Positions 16,491 through 26,817 of a DNA stretch of 64,000 nucleotides are shown here, piece after piece. This DNA is from Agromyces fucosus (GTDB lineage: Bacteria; Actinomycetota; Actinomycetes; Actinomycetales; Microbacteriaceae): assembly GCF_004134865.1 (NCBI RefSeq), contig NZ_SDPO01000003.1, positions 124,001 through 188,000 on the forward strand. Direction: 5' to 3'. The first letter of the stretch is position 1. Every line of letters starts with the position of its first letter. Position numbers and translations under genes: made by a program. The notes below the pieces were generated by a model. The model did no database searches. It saw only the letters and a list, made by a program, of their open reading frames with translations, and had not been told where the DNA came from.

Positions 16491-16516
16491 GTCACAGATC
16501 CGATGGGCGCCCGGTC
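16491..16516 (+). promoter_or_regulatory. ECF41-type promoter of the NmrA/SDR operon
   Basis: GTCACA (16491-16496), 15 nt, CGGTC (16512-16516) then TGAG. It lies 55 nt before the first NmrA-like gene. The upstream AGAAT element also precedes the sigma-gene copy. Confidence 0.8.
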
Positions 16517-16570
16517 TGAGCTTCATGACGGCAGCGGATCCGCCGCGGCCCCGACGGAAGGCACCCAGTC

Positions 16571-17332
16571 ATGAAGATCGTCGTCATCGGAGGCACCGGC
16601 CTCATCGGATCCAAGGTCGTCGAGCACCTCGTCGAGCACGGCCACGAGGCGATCGCCGCATCGCCGAACTCGGGCGTGAACACCATCACCGGTGAGGGAC
16701 TCCCCGAGGTGCTCGTGGGTGCGAACGTCGTCGTCGACGTGTCGAACTCGCCGTCGTTCGCCGACGACGACGTGCTCGCGTTCTTCACGACGTCGACCTT
16801 GAACCTGCTCGCGGCCGAGCGCGCAGCCGGCGTGACCCACCACGTGGCCCTCTCGATCGTGGGCGCCGAACTCCTGCCGAGCAGCGGCTACCTGCGCGCC
16901 AAGGTCGCACAGGAGCAACTCATCGAGGAGTCGGGGCTTCCGTTCTCGATCGTGCGCGCGACCCAGTTCTTCGAGTTCGCCGGACGCATCGCCGACGAGG
17001 CGACCGTCGACGGCGTGGCGCGGCTGAGCACGGGCCTCATGCAGCCGATCGCGGCAGCGGATGTCTCGGCCGCCGTCGCCCGGGTCGCCGCCGGCGACCC
17101 GATCAACGGCACCCTCGAGATCGGCGGGCCCGAGCGCTTCGGCCAGGACGAGTTCGTTCGCGTCGGCCTGACGGCGAAGGGCGACCCCCGCACCGTGATC
17201 GGCGACCCCGAGGCGCCCTACTTCGGCACGAAGCTGACCGGTACCGAACTCGTGCCGACGAGCCCCGACGCGCAGCTGTCGACGACGACCTTCGCCGAAT
17301 GGCTCGCCGCCCAGTCGGCCCCGGTGAAGTAG
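16571..17332 (+). CDS. NmrA-like atypical short-chain dehydrogenase/NAD(P)-binding protein (copy 1)
   Basis: 253 residues, Rossmann fold at the N-terminus (VVIGGTGLIGSKVV, 4-17) followed by an NmrA/epimerase-like body with HHVALSIVG and the FSIVRATQFFEF motif. The canonical SDR YxxxK dyad is replaced (GYLRAKVAQEQL keeps only a similar Y...K arrangement). Such proteins are the 'epimerase' class of the COE partners (carboxymuconolactone decarboxylase, oxidoreductase, epimerase) typically controlled by ECF41 sigma factors. ATG 16571 has GGAAGG about 9 nt upstream and an ECF41-type promoter 55 nt upstream. It starts an operon with its paralogue. Confidence 0.88.
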   Translation: MKIVVIGGTGLIGSKVVEHLVEHGHEAIAASPNSGVNTITGEGLPEVLVGANVVVDVSNSPSFADDDVLAFFTTSTLNLLAAERAAGVTHHVALSIVGAELLPSSGYLRAKVAQEQLIEESGLPFSIVRATQFFEFAGRIADEATVDGVARLSTGLMQPIAAADVSAAVARVAAGDPINGTLEIGGPERFGQDEFVRVGLTAKGDPRTVIGDPEAPYFGTKLTGTELVPTSPDAQLSTTTFAEWLAAQSAPVK

Positions 17333-17338
17333 CCCGCC

Positions 17339-18124
17339 ATGCGCATCTCGGTCATCGGCGGCACCGGCCTCATCGGCACGCGACTCGTGGCGCAGCTCAT
17401 CGCCGACGGCCATGACGTCGTCGTGGCGTCACGCGCGACCGGCGTCAACTCCTACACCGGCGAGGGTCTGGCAGAGGCCCTCGCCGGTGCGCAGGCGCTC
17501 ATCGACGTCTCGAACTCCGACTACCTCGACGAGGCGGCCGCGAACGAGTTCTTCTACGGCTCGACACTGAACCTGCTCACGTACGGCGCCGCGGCGGGCG
17601 TGGCGCATCACGTGGCGCTCTCGGTCGTCGGCACCGACCGGCTCGCGCGCACCGAGGGCGGTTACTTCGCCGCGAAGGCGACGCAGGAGCGGCTCATCCG
17701 CCAGTCGGGACGGCCCTATTCGATCGTGCACGCGACCCAGTTCTTCGAGTTCATCGCGAACATCGCCGACGCCGGCACCGACCGGAACGTTGTGCGGCTC
17801 TCGCGGGCGCTCTTCCAGCCGATGGCCGCTGACGACGTCGCCGCCGCCGTGGCGACGGTCGCCGTCGGCAAGCCGGTGAACCGCGTCGTCGAGTTCGCCG
17901 GTCCGGAGCAGTTCCGCCTCGAGGAGCTCGTGCGACGCCGGCTCCGCGACCGCAACGACCTCCGCGAAGTGCGGGTCGATCCGCTCGCCCGGTACTTCGG
18001 CACCGACCTCGACGAGCGCGAGCTGCTGCCCGGCCCCGACGCGACGATCGCGACGACTCGATACGAGGAGTGGATCGACGCCGGCGGTCGGCCGAACGTG
18101 GCACTCGAGGGCACGCCGGCGTAA
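17339..18124 (+). CDS. NmrA-like NAD(P)-binding protein (copy 2, tandem paralogue)
   Basis: 261 residues, starting 6 nt after the previous stop. It shares with copy 1 the N-terminal IGGTGLIG, the block HHVALS(I/V)VG, the segment ATQFFEF, and the tail YFGT.L...ELxP. The two clearly come from a tandem duplication, now well diverged. The same uncertainty about chemistry applies: NAD(P) binding is secure, while catalysis or redox sensing is not. Transcription is most likely from the promoter before copy 1. Confidence 0.87.
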   Translation: MRISVIGGTGLIGTRLVAQLIADGHDVVVASRATGVNSYTGEGLAEALAGAQALIDVSNSDYLDEAAANEFFYGSTLNLLTYGAAAGVAHHVALSVVGTDRLARTEGGYFAAKATQERLIRQSGRPYSIVHATQFFEFIANIADAGTDRNVVRLSRALFQPMAADDVAAAVATVAVGKPVNRVVEFAGPEQFRLEELVRRRLRDRNDLREVRVDPLARYFGTDLDERELLPGPDATIATTRYEEWIDAGGRPNVALEGTPA

Positions 18125-18163
18125 CGCGATCGCCGGCAGAACACACCGCTGAAAGGACCCGCA

Positions 18164-18925
18164 GTGAACTCCGAAGCATCCCGTGATGTGCAACGCCCGC
18201 TCGAGGGAAAGGTCGTGCTCGTCACCGGGGCATCGTCCGGCATCGGCCGCGACACGGCGCTGGCACTGTCGGCGGCCGGTGCGCAGGTCGCCATCGGCGC
18301 TCGCCGCATCGATCGCCTCGCCTCCCTGGTCGAGGCGGCAGCCGGCGAGGTCGTGCCGCTGCAGCTCGACGTCACCGACCCGGTGTCGGTGCAGCGCGCC
18401 GTCAGCGAGACGGTCGGCCACTTCGGCCGCCTCGACGCGCTCGTGAACAACGCAGGGCTCATGCAGAGCGGCCTGATCCTCGGTGCCGACGTGAGTGAAT
18501 GGCGGCGAATGGTCGACACCAACCTCCTCGGCTCGATGTACGCGGTGCACGCCGCCCTGCCGTTCCTCCTCGAGTCGAAGGGCGCCGTCGTGCAGGTGTC
18601 GTCGACCGCCGCACGCTCGGCCTCGCTCGGCAGCGGCGTGTACGCCGCCACGAAGTTCGGCATCAGCGCCTTCTCCGAGTCGCTGCGCCAGGAGGTCACC
18701 CGTCGAGGCGTCCGGGTGATCGTGGTCCAACCGGGATTCGTCGACACCGAGCTCACGAGCCACATCACCGATCCGACCATGCAGGCTGCAGCAGCAGAGA
18801 TCGCGGCGTCGATGCGCACCCTCCGTCCCGACGACATCGCGGCGGCGATCATCTACGCGCTCGGCCAGCCCGAGCACGTCTCGGTCAACGAGATCCTCGT
18901 CCGCCCGACCGATCAGGTGCAGTAG
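18164..18925 (+). CDS. Classical short-chain dehydrogenase/reductase
   Basis: 253 residues. TGASSGIG (21-28) binds the cofactor and NNAG (95-98) is present; the catalytic Ser146/147, Tyr160 and Lys164 form the SDR triad (GVYAATKFG). It is probably NADP(H)-linked because Arg residues follow the first strand (GARR). GTG 18164 follows GAAAGGA. It comes 39 nt after the NmrA pair and is likely cotranscribed with it, closing the ECF41 cluster. The substrate is unknown. Confidence 0.9.
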   Translation: MNSEASRDVQRPLEGKVVLVTGASSGIGRDTALALSAAGAQVAIGARRIDRLASLVEAAAGEVVPLQLDVTDPVSVQRAVSETVGHFGRLDALVNNAGLMQSGLILGADVSEWRRMVDTNLLGSMYAVHAALPFLLESKGAVVQVSSTAARSASLGSGVYAATKFGISAFSESLRQEVTRRGVRVIVVQPGFVDTELTSHITDPTMQAAAAEIAASMRTLRPDDIAAAIIYALGQPEHVSVNEILVRPTDQVQ

Positions 18926-18954
18926 CGACGCCGGAAGGCGGATAGCGTGGCAGG

Positions 18955-19620
18955 GTGAACGCAGAGCCCAGCGAATCGAGCGGCGAGCCGCCGCTGACCC
19001 ACGGCGTCGGGCCGTGGCCCGGCGGCGAGGCGGAGTGGCCGGAGGATCCGCACTTCGATCCCGAGCTGCTCGAGCACGGCGACACGCGCAATGTCATCGA
19101 CCGCTACCGCTACTGGCGCATGGACGCGATCGTCGCCGATCTCGACGAGCACCGGCACCCGTTCCACGTCGCCATCGAGAACTGGCAGCACGACATGAAC
19201 ATCGGCTCGATCGTGCGCAGCGCCAACGCCTTCGCCGCCGACACCGTGCACATCATCGGCCGCCGACGCTGGAACAAGCGGGGCGCGATGGTCACCGACC
19301 GCTACCAGCACGTCGTCTACCACCCGGATGTCGCGGCCTTCGCCGAATGGGCGCACGAGGCATCCGTGCCGGTGATCGCCGTCGACAACGTCGAGGGCTC
19401 CGTGCCGATCGAGGCGTTCGCGTGGCCCGAGCGCTGCGTGCTGCTCTTCGGGCAGGAGGGGCCGGGCCTCTCGGCCGAGGCCACCGACGCGGCCGATGCG
19501 ATCGTCGAGATCACGCAGTACGGTTCCACCCGCTCGCTGAACGCGAGCGCCGCGGCCGCGATCGCCATGCACTCGTGGGTGCTGACGCACGCGGTGCCGG
19601 AGGCCTGGCGTGGGCGCTGA
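18955..19620 (+). CDS. TrmH/SpoU-family RNA 2'-O-methyltransferase
   Basis: 221 residues. The SPOUT knot motifs are present: NIGSIVRSANAF (motif 1), LFGQEGPGLS (motif 2) and GSTRSLNASAAAAI (motif 3). It transfers methyl from S-adenosylmethionine to a ribose 2'-OH of tRNA or rRNA; the target nucleotide cannot be told. GTG 18955 is 6 nt after TAGCGT (18943-18948) with no ribosome site, indicating a leaderless mRNA. The last residues (WRGR) arise from a 35-nt tandem duplication spanning the stop region; without it the protein would end in HAVPEA. Confidence 0.88.
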   Translation: MNAEPSESSGEPPLTHGVGPWPGGEAEWPEDPHFDPELLEHGDTRNVIDRYRYWRMDAIVADLDEHRHPFHVAIENWQHDMNIGSIVRSANAFAADTVHIIGRRRWNKRGAMVTDRYQHVVYHPDVAAFAEWAHEASVPVIAVDNVEGSVPIEAFAWPERCVLLFGQEGPGLSAEATDAADAIVEITQYGSTRSLNASAAAAIAMHSWVLTHAVPEAWRGR

Positions 19621-19643
19621 CCCACGCCGTGCCGGAGGCCTGA
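19575..19643. repeat. Tandem duplication across the methyltransferase stop
   Basis: A 34-nt segment (19575-19608) recurs at 19610-19643 with four substitutions. The period of 35 changes frame, so the current stop (19618-19620) lies inside copy 2, while the ancestral-looking stop TGA ends copy 2. Confidence 0.8.
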
Positions 19644-19656
19644 CAGACTTGGCCCG

Positions 19657-20673
19657 ATGACGGTCATCGACAACGCGATCTACCGCGACGGCACGCGCGT
19701 CGCGACTCCGACGAGCCTCGACGAGACGTTCGAGCGGCGCGCCGAGCACGGCGGCTTCGCCTGGATCGGGCTCTACCGTCCCACCGATGCCGAGCTCGAC
19801 GCGCTCGCCGCGGAGTTCGGCCTGCACCAGCTCGCCGTGGAGGACACGCGGAAGGGCCATCAGCGGGCCAAGCTCGAACGCTACGGCGACACGCTCTTCG
19901 TGGTGCTGCGCCCCGCGCGCTACCTCGACGCCGAGGAGGAAGTCGAGTTCGGCGAGCTGCACGTGTTCATCGGCCCCGACTTCGCGATCACGATCCGCCA
20001 TGCGGAGTCGCCGAACCTCGCACGCGTGCGCCATCGGCTCGAGGCCGCGCCGGAGCTGCTCGCCAAGGGCCCCGAGGCGGTGCTCTACGCCGTGCTCGAC
20101 GAGGTCGTCGACGAGTACGCGCCGGTCGACTCGGGTCTCGAGAACGACATCGACGAGATCGAGGAGCAGCTCTTCTCGGGCGACCCCGTCGTCACCAGGC
20201 GCATCTACGACCTCGCGAGCGAGGTCATGGAGTTCCAGCGCGCGACGAGGCCGCTCGTGGGCATGTTCGACGCGCTGGAGCGCGGCTTCGAGAAGTACGC
20301 GATCGACCTCGAGCTGCAGCGGTACCTGCGCGACGTGAAAGACCACGTGATCCGCATCGTCGAGCGCGGCGACACGTTCCGGCAGCTGCTGCAGAACGCG
20401 CTGCAGGTGCACTCCACGCTCGTCGCGCAGCGGCAGAACGAGGAGACGAAGGTGCTCTCCGAAGCCGCCGTCGCCCAGAGCGAGCAGGCCAAGAAGGTCT
20501 CCAGCTGGGCGGCGATCATCTTCGCGCCGACGCTCGTGGCCGGCATCTACGGCATGAACTTCTCGCACATGCCCGAACTCGACAAGCCCTGGGGCTATCC
20601 GTTCGCGGTCGCGCTCATGCTCGCCTTCGCGGGCGTGCTGTACGGGCTCTTCAAGCGCAAGGGATGGCTCTGA
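19657..20673 (+). CDS. corA: CorA-family Mg(II)/Co(II) channel
   Basis: 338 residues: a large cytosolic alpha/beta plus coiled-helix domain, then two C-terminal membrane helices. The family selectivity signature GMN (299-301) ends the first of these, followed by the periplasm-type loop SHMPELDKPWGYP. It mediates Mg(II) uptake down the membrane potential as a pentamer. The ATG at 19657 has only a weak -10-like CAGACT 7 nt upstream and no ribosome site, so a leaderless start is possible but less clear than elsewhere. It is close behind the methyltransferase gene. Confidence 0.93.
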   Translation: MTVIDNAIYRDGTRVATPTSLDETFERRAEHGGFAWIGLYRPTDAELDALAAEFGLHQLAVEDTRKGHQRAKLERYGDTLFVVLRPARYLDAEEEVEFGELHVFIGPDFAITIRHAESPNLARVRHRLEAAPELLAKGPEAVLYAVLDEVVDEYAPVDSGLENDIDEIEEQLFSGDPVVTRRIYDLASEVMEFQRATRPLVGMFDALERGFEKYAIDLELQRYLRDVKDHVIRIVERGDTFRQLLQNALQVHSTLVAQRQNEETKVLSEAAVAQSEQAKKVSSWAAIIFAPTLVAGIYGMNFSHMPELDKPWGYPFAVALMLAFAGVLYGLFKRKGWL

Positions 20674-20742
20674 CCGCCGACTTGCAGCGGTCCTTTCGCG
20701 CAGCCTCTTCCCGCGGCATCCGTTCGCGGTTACCGTTGGGGC

Positions 20743-21111
20743 ATGACCGAGATCACCGATGATCTGCCCGCTCGACTCATGCACGAGGAACACGCCGGAT
20801 GGCGGGCGATCGTCGAGGGCCGAGGCGGTGAGCACTACCAACGCGCGATGACCCGTGACGCCCTCATGATCGTCGACGGGGCCGCGTTCGGGCGCGACGA
20901 GATCCTGTCGGCGATGCGGAGCGCCCCGCCCTGGGACGAGTACCACCTGCACGAGCCGGCGGTGATCCGGCTCGGCGATCGAGCCGGCATCCTCGTCTAC
21001 CGGGCCGAGGCCCGCAGGGGAGACGACACCGTGAACCTCCGGATGTCGACGACCTACCTCATCGAGGGCGGTTCCTGGAGGGTCGCGGCGCACCAGCAGA
21101 CCGCCGCCTGA
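20743..21111 (+). CDS. DUF4440/SnoaL-like NTF2-fold protein
   Basis: 122 residues with the pattern of a DUF4440 domain: an N-terminal helix with W, a strand with ALMIVDG, and the terminal STTYLIEGGSWRVAAHQQT, where a conserved Trp and HQQT close the sheet. It has no signal peptide. Function is unknown; such proteins are small ligand-binding or ketosteroid-isomerase-like domains. ATG 20743 lies 6 nt after TACCGT (20731-20736), so it is a probable leaderless single gene. Confidence 0.82.
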   Translation: MTEITDDLPARLMHEEHAGWRAIVEGRGGEHYQRAMTRDALMIVDGAAFGRDEILSAMRSAPPWDEYHLHEPAVIRLGDRAGILVYRAEARRGDDTVNLRMSTTYLIEGGSWRVAAHQQTAA

Positions 21112-21149
21112 CGGAAAAATCCCCGGTCGGCGTTCGACCGCGCGGCTGC

Positions 21150-21188
21150 GTGACGTCCCCCGGTTCTGCTCGGTGACGTCCCCCGGTT
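21150..21188. repeat. Direct repeat upstream of the small secreted protein
   Basis: GTGACGTCCCCCGGTT occurs at 21150-21165 and 21173-21188 (period 23, about two helical turns), upstream of a -10-like TACCCT at 21218-21223. It may be an activator site; this is inference from spacing alone. Confidence 0.55.
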
Positions 21189-21322
21189 TGGGGTACGACG
21201 CCCGCTTCGCATCGGCCTACCCTTCAGGTGTGCGCGATACCGGCCACCTCGGCATCCGCACCGGGTGGGGCGCTCCCGCAGGGAGCGGCACCCCCAGATC
21301 CGAGTCGAGGGGAGACTCACCG

Positions 21323-21661
21323 ATGTCCAACATCTCACGCCGTCTGACGGCAGGGCTCGCGGCCGTTCCGTTCGTCGCGCTCAGCGTGCTCGGCGCCGGT
21401 GTCGCGGCCAACGCGACGTCGCCGGTCGACGGCGACCACAAGGTGCCGTACTGCCACGCGACCCACAGCGCCAAGAACCCGTTCGTCTACATCGAGACCG
21501 ACAAGATCGCCGTCGTCAAGGCGCATGCGAAGCACCAGGACGACGAAGACGTGTACCCGGGCTTCTGGTACGACGACCACGGCACCCCGACGTGGTTCGA
21601 GGGGCGCGGCGACCCCGACTTCGCCGAGAACGGCTGCACAGGGGAACGTCCTCCGAGCTGA
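21323..21661 (+). CDS. Small secreted protein with a CHAT...NP(F/Y)V motif
   Basis: 112 residues. A signal peptide (SRRLTAGLAAVPFVALSVLGAGVAANA) with an AxA-type site near 30 precedes a single small domain containing YCHATHSAKNPFVYIET and KAHAKHQDDEDVYPGFWY. This Cys-His module is seen in many bacterial secreted proteins, but its function is unknown to me; paired His/Cys/Asp residues suggest metal binding. I start at ATG 21323 (GAGGGGAG upstream) rather than at the longer open frame. The leader carries a hairpin (21271-21277 with 21281-21287). Confidence 0.75.
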   Translation: MSNISRRLTAGLAAVPFVALSVLGAGVAANATSPVDGDHKVPYCHATHSAKNPFVYIETDKIAVVKAHAKHQDDEDVYPGFWYDDHGTPTWFEGRGDPDFAENGCTGERPPS

Positions 21662-21791
21662 GCTGGTGCTCGACTCGGTGGTCGATCAGCAGGGGGAAGC
21701 GATCGACAGCTCGGGTGGGCCGGCCGGGGGGGACGGCTCGCCCGAGTGATCTCGCGGCGCGTGCGCGCCGACTCGGTCGGTGCCGAGCGAC

Positions 21792-23276
<1,485 letters not shown>

Positions 23277-23421
23277 CTAGCCATCCCCCGTGCGCGGCAA
23301 TAGACTCGCGCCACCCGGCCGTGCTGCATCACCGTTGCCGCCGCTCGTCGCACCTCTGGACGGGCCGGGCCGTCGGCCGACCCGGCCCGCGGAACTCCAG
23401 TCGCATCGAACGGAGACAGGG

Positions 23422-24870
23422 ATGTACAAATCCAGAGTGATCGGGGTGGCCTCAGCCGCCGCCCTGACCATCGGCCTCATCGGCGCAGCAGCGGCTCCAG
23501 CCGTCGCCGCCACCGGGCCGGAGACCAGCTACCTCGTGCTCGCGCCGCAGGGCAAGAGCGTCGCGAAGGCCGAGGCCCGCGTCGCCGCCGCGGGAGGCAC
23601 GGTCGTGGCCTCCTACGGCCAGATCGGCGTCCTCGTGGTGCGATCCACGAACACGGCGTTCGCCACCGCCGTCGCCGGAGCGGGGGTCCAGTCGGTCGCG
23701 TCGACCGACGGGCTCGGCACGACGCTCGTCGACGACGAGGAGAGCGTCGCCCTCGACGCATCCGCGGTCGAAGCCGCCGGTGACCCGACCGGCGAGCAGT
23801 ACTGGAACCTGCAGTGGGACATGCAGCAGATCGACGTCGACCAGGCGCACGAGATCACGACGGGCGATCCGTCGGTCGTGGTCGGCGTGCTCGACTCCGG
23901 CATCGACGCGACCCACCCCGACCTCGCGACGCAGGTCGCGAAGGACCAGAGCGCCTCGTGCATCGGCGGCGTCGTCGACACGGCGGAGTCCGCGTGGAGC
24001 CCCTCGACCTCAGACCACGGCACGCACGTCGCCGGCACGATCGCCGCCGCCATCAACGGTGTCGGCATCGTTGGCGTCGCGCCCGGCGTGAAGGTCGCCT
24101 CGGTCAAGGTCGTCAACGACGACGGCTTCATCTTCCCCGAGGCGGCGATCTGCGGCTACCTGTGGGCGGCCGACCACGACATGCCGGTCACGAACAACAG
24201 CTACTTCATCGACCCGTGGGAGTTCAACTGCGTGAACGACCCGCGCCAGCGGCCGGTCTGGCAGGCCGTGCAGCGCGCGCTCGCGTACTCCACGGCGCAG
24301 GGCACCCTCACGGTGGCCTCGGCCGGCAACAGCAACGTCGACCTGCAGCACAAGTTCGTCGACTCGGCGAGCCCGAACGACGGCAGCTACCCGGTGGAGG
24401 ACCGCACCATCACGGGCGCGTGCCGCGACCTGCCGGCGGAAGCGCCCGGCGTCGTGACCGTCTCCGCGGTCGGCCCGACCGAGTTGAAGAGCTACTACTC
24501 GTCGTACGGCCTCGGCGTCGTCGACGTGACGGCTCCCGGCGGCGACACCCGCTTCCGCACCGGTGGAGCCACCTCGACCCCGAGCGACGGCGTGCTCTCG
24601 ACCACCTACCCGGGTGGCAAATGGGGCTACAAGCAGGGCACCTCGATGGCCGGTCCGCACGTGGCCGGCGTCGCGGCGCTCGCCGTGTCGGCGCACCCGG
24701 GCATGAAGCCCGGCGCGCTCGCCTCGCTGCTCGAGCGCACCGCCGAGGCGCTGCCGTGCCCCGTCGGGGTCTACGAGCCGCGCCCGGGTTACCCGGCGGT
24801 CTGCACCGGCGGCGAGCGCAACGGCTTCTACGGAGCCGGCAACATCAATGCGCTGAACGTCGTGCAGTAG
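23422..24870 (+). CDS. Secreted subtilisin-like serine protease (S8)
   Basis: 482 residues: signal peptide (1-30, ending AVAA), a short propeptide-like region (about 35-110), then a subtilase domain with Asp158 (VLDSGID), His199 (DHGTHVAGT), an oxyanion Asn in VTNNSY and Ser408 (GTSMAGPHVAG). It is an extracellular endoprotease. I use ATG 23422 (GGAGACAGGG before it); the open frame extends further but lacks a signal peptide. A -10-like TAGACT at 23301-23306 implies a leader of about 110 nt. A strong hairpin follows (24893-24924). It has no cell-wall anchor. Confidence 0.93.
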   Translation: MYKSRVIGVASAAALTIGLIGAAAAPAVAATGPETSYLVLAPQGKSVAKAEARVAAAGGTVVASYGQIGVLVVRSTNTAFATAVAGAGVQSVASTDGLGTTLVDDEESVALDASAVEAAGDPTGEQYWNLQWDMQQIDVDQAHEITTGDPSVVVGVLDSGIDATHPDLATQVAKDQSASCIGGVVDTAESAWSPSTSDHGTHVAGTIAAAINGVGIVGVAPGVKVASVKVVNDDGFIFPEAAICGYLWAADHDMPVTNNSYFIDPWEFNCVNDPRQRPVWQAVQRALAYSTAQGTLTVASAGNSNVDLQHKFVDSASPNDGSYPVEDRTITGACRDLPAEAPGVVTVSAVGPTELKSYYSSYGLGVVDVTAPGGDTRFRTGGATSTPSDGVLSTTYPGGKWGYKQGTSMAGPHVAGVAALAVSAHPGMKPGALASLLERTAEALPCPVGVYEPRPGYPAVCTGGERNGFYGAGNINALNVVQ

Positions 24871-24892
24871 GCGAACCGAGCGGATGTCGCTG

Positions 24893-24924
24893 CGAGGGGT
24901 CGGGCCGATCGGTCCGGCCCCTCG
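24893..24924 (+). terminator. Terminator hairpin after the subtilase
   Basis: A 14-bp stem (24893-24906 with 24911-24924, two G-U pairs) with GATC loop, 23 nt after the stop. Confidence 0.75.
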
Positions 24925-24971
24925 TTCGTGCGCCTCTCGGGCGCGAGAAGGCCCTCGCGATAAGGTGGAGT

Positions 24972-25529
24972 GTGACTCCAGACCAATCAGCACCGGAGCC
25001 CGAGGCCTCGCTCGCCGACGAACCCGAGGTGCGCCAGGCGCTCGCCGAGGGCGATCGCTCGTCGGTCGCATCGGTCGTCGCGGAGCATCCGTCGTCGCCA
25101 CTCGCCTGGACCGAACTCGCCGACCTCGCCGATTCCGAGGGGCGCGCGATCGAGTCCTTCGCCTTCGCCTCGGTCGCGGCCGACCTCGCCCGCGCGCAGC
25201 TCGTCGCCGGCGGATGGACGTCGGGCGACCCCGTCTCGTGGTCCGACGAGCCCAACCGCGCCTACCTGCGCGCCCTCGACACCCAGCGCCGTGCCGCCGA
25301 GAGCCTCGGCCTCGACGAGCGTGCGAGCGACCTGGCCGGAGAGCTCGCCACCGCCGACCCCGAGGCCCCGGCCCGCATCGCGTCGGAGTTCACCCCGACC
25401 CAGCTGATCTCGATCGTCAGCGCTCACGACATCGCCGTCGACGCAGCCAACAACCACGCGGCATCCGTCGCACAGACCGGCGACGTCGTCGCCGAACCCG
25501 CCGCGTCCGACGCGGCAGGAGAGGACTGA
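24972..25529 (+). CDS. DUF3151 family protein
   Basis: 185 residues, acidic, no signal or membrane segment. The core [41 protein letters not shown] and [20 protein letters not shown] are characteristic of DUF3151, an actinobacterial family of unknown function that often sits near purA or fba. The 5' part has a TPR-like helical look. GTG 24972 lies 5 nt after TAAGGT (24961-24966), so the operon probably begins leaderless here. purA starts 1 nt after its stop, making a two-gene operon. Confidence 0.88.
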   Translation: MTPDQSAPEPEASLADEPEVRQALAEGDRSSVASVVAEHPSSPLAWTELADLADSEGRAIESFAFASVAADLARAQLVAGGWTSGDPVSWSDEPNRAYLRALDTQRRAAESLGLDERASDLAGELATADPEAPARIASEFTPTQLISIVSAHDIAVDAANNHAASVAQTGDVVAEPAASDAAGED

Positions 25530-25530
25530 C

Positions 25531-26817
25531 ATGCCCGCGGCCGTACTCATCGGTGCACAGTGGGGCGACGAGGGCAAGGGCAAGGCGACCGACCTGCTCG
25601 GCTCGCGCCTCGACTACGTCGTCAAGTTCAACGGCGGCAACAACGCCGGACACACCGTCGTCATCGGCGACGAGAAGTACGCCCTGCACCTGCTGCCGTC
25701 CGGCATCCTGACGCCCGGCGTCACGCCGGTCATCGGCAACGGCGTCGTGGTCGACGTCGAGGTGCTCTTCGAAGAGCTCGAGGGCCTCGAGGCCCGGGGC
25801 GTCGACGTCTCGAAGCTGCGCGTCTCGGCGAACGCCCACCTCATCACGCAGTACCACCGCACCCTCGACAAGGTGACCGAGCGGTTCCTGGGCAAGCGCC
25901 AGATCGGCACCACCGGCCGCGGCATCGGCCCCGCCTACGCCGACAAGATCAATCGCGTCGGCATCCGCATGCAAGACCTCTTCGACGAGAACATCCTGCG
26001 GCAGAAGGTCGAGGGCGCGCTCGACCAGAAGAACCACCTGCTCGTGAAGATCTACAACCGTCGCGCGATCGCCGTCGACGAGATCGTCGACGAGCTGCTC
26101 GCGTACGTCGACCGACTGCGCCCGATGGTCACCGACACCGCGCTGCTCCTGCACCAGGCGCTCGAGCGCGACGAGACGGTGCTCTTCGAGGGCGGTCAGG
26201 CGACCATGCTCGACGTCGACCACGGCACCTACCCATTCGTGACCTCGTCGAACGCGACGAGCGGCGGGGCGATCACCGGTTCCGGCATCGCGCCCAACAA
26301 GATCGACCGCGTCATCGCGGTGGTCAAGGCCTACACGACCCGCGTCGGCGCCGGCCCCTTCCCGACCGAGCTCTTCGACGAGTGGGGCGACTTCCTCACC
26401 GAGCAGGGGCACGAGTTCGGCACGACCACCGGGCGCAAGCGCCGCACGGGCTGGTACGACGCCCCCATCGCCCGGTACGCGTCGCGCATCAACGGCGTCA
26501 CCGACTTCGTGCTGACCAAGCTCGACGTCCTCACGGGCATCGACCGCATCCCCGTCGCCGTCGCCTACGACGTCGACGGCGAGCGCTTCGACGAGGTGCC
26601 GGTCTCGCAGTCCGACTTCCACCACGCGAAGCCGATCTACGAGGAGTTCCCCGGCTGGACCGAAGACATCTCGGGCGCGCGCGAGTTCGCCGATCTCCCC
26701 GCGAACGCGCAGTCGTACGTGCGCGAGCTCGAGGCGATGAGCGGCTCGCGCATCTCGGCCATCGGCGTCGGCCCCGGGCGCGACGAGATCGTCACGCTGC
26801 ACGACCTGCTCGGCTGA
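25531..26817 (+). CDS. purA: Adenylosuccinate synthetase
   Basis: 428 residues, the usual length. The GTP loop GDEGKGK (12-18) with catalytic Asp13, NNAGHTVV with the catalytic His, [16 protein letters not shown], and GPFPTE and TTGRKRR further on are all present. It makes adenylosuccinate from IMP, aspartate and GTP, the first committed step to AMP. It starts 1 nt after DUF3151, with which it is likely translated in a coupled way. The stop region is followed by a 31-nt tandem duplication that copies the last codons and stop. Confidence 0.97.
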   Translation: MPAAVLIGAQWGDEGKGKATDLLGSRLDYVVKFNGGNNAGHTVVIGDEKYALHLLPSGILTPGVTPVIGNGVVVDVEVLFEELEGLEARGVDVSKLRVSANAHLITQYHRTLDKVTERFLGKRQIGTTGRGIGPAYADKINRVGIRMQDLFDENILRQKVEGALDQKNHLLVKIYNRRAIAVDEIVDELLAYVDRLRPMVTDTALLLHQALERDETVLFEGGQATMLDVDHGTYPFVTSSNATSGGAITGSGIAPNKIDRVIAVVKAYTTRVGAGPFPTELFDEWGDFLTEQGHEFGTTTGRKRRTGWYDAPIARYASRINGVTDFVLTKLDVLTGIDRIPVAVAYDVDGERFDEVPVSQSDFHHAKPIYEEFPGWTEDISGAREFADLPANAQSYVRELEAMSGSRISAIGVGPGRDEIVTLHDLLG

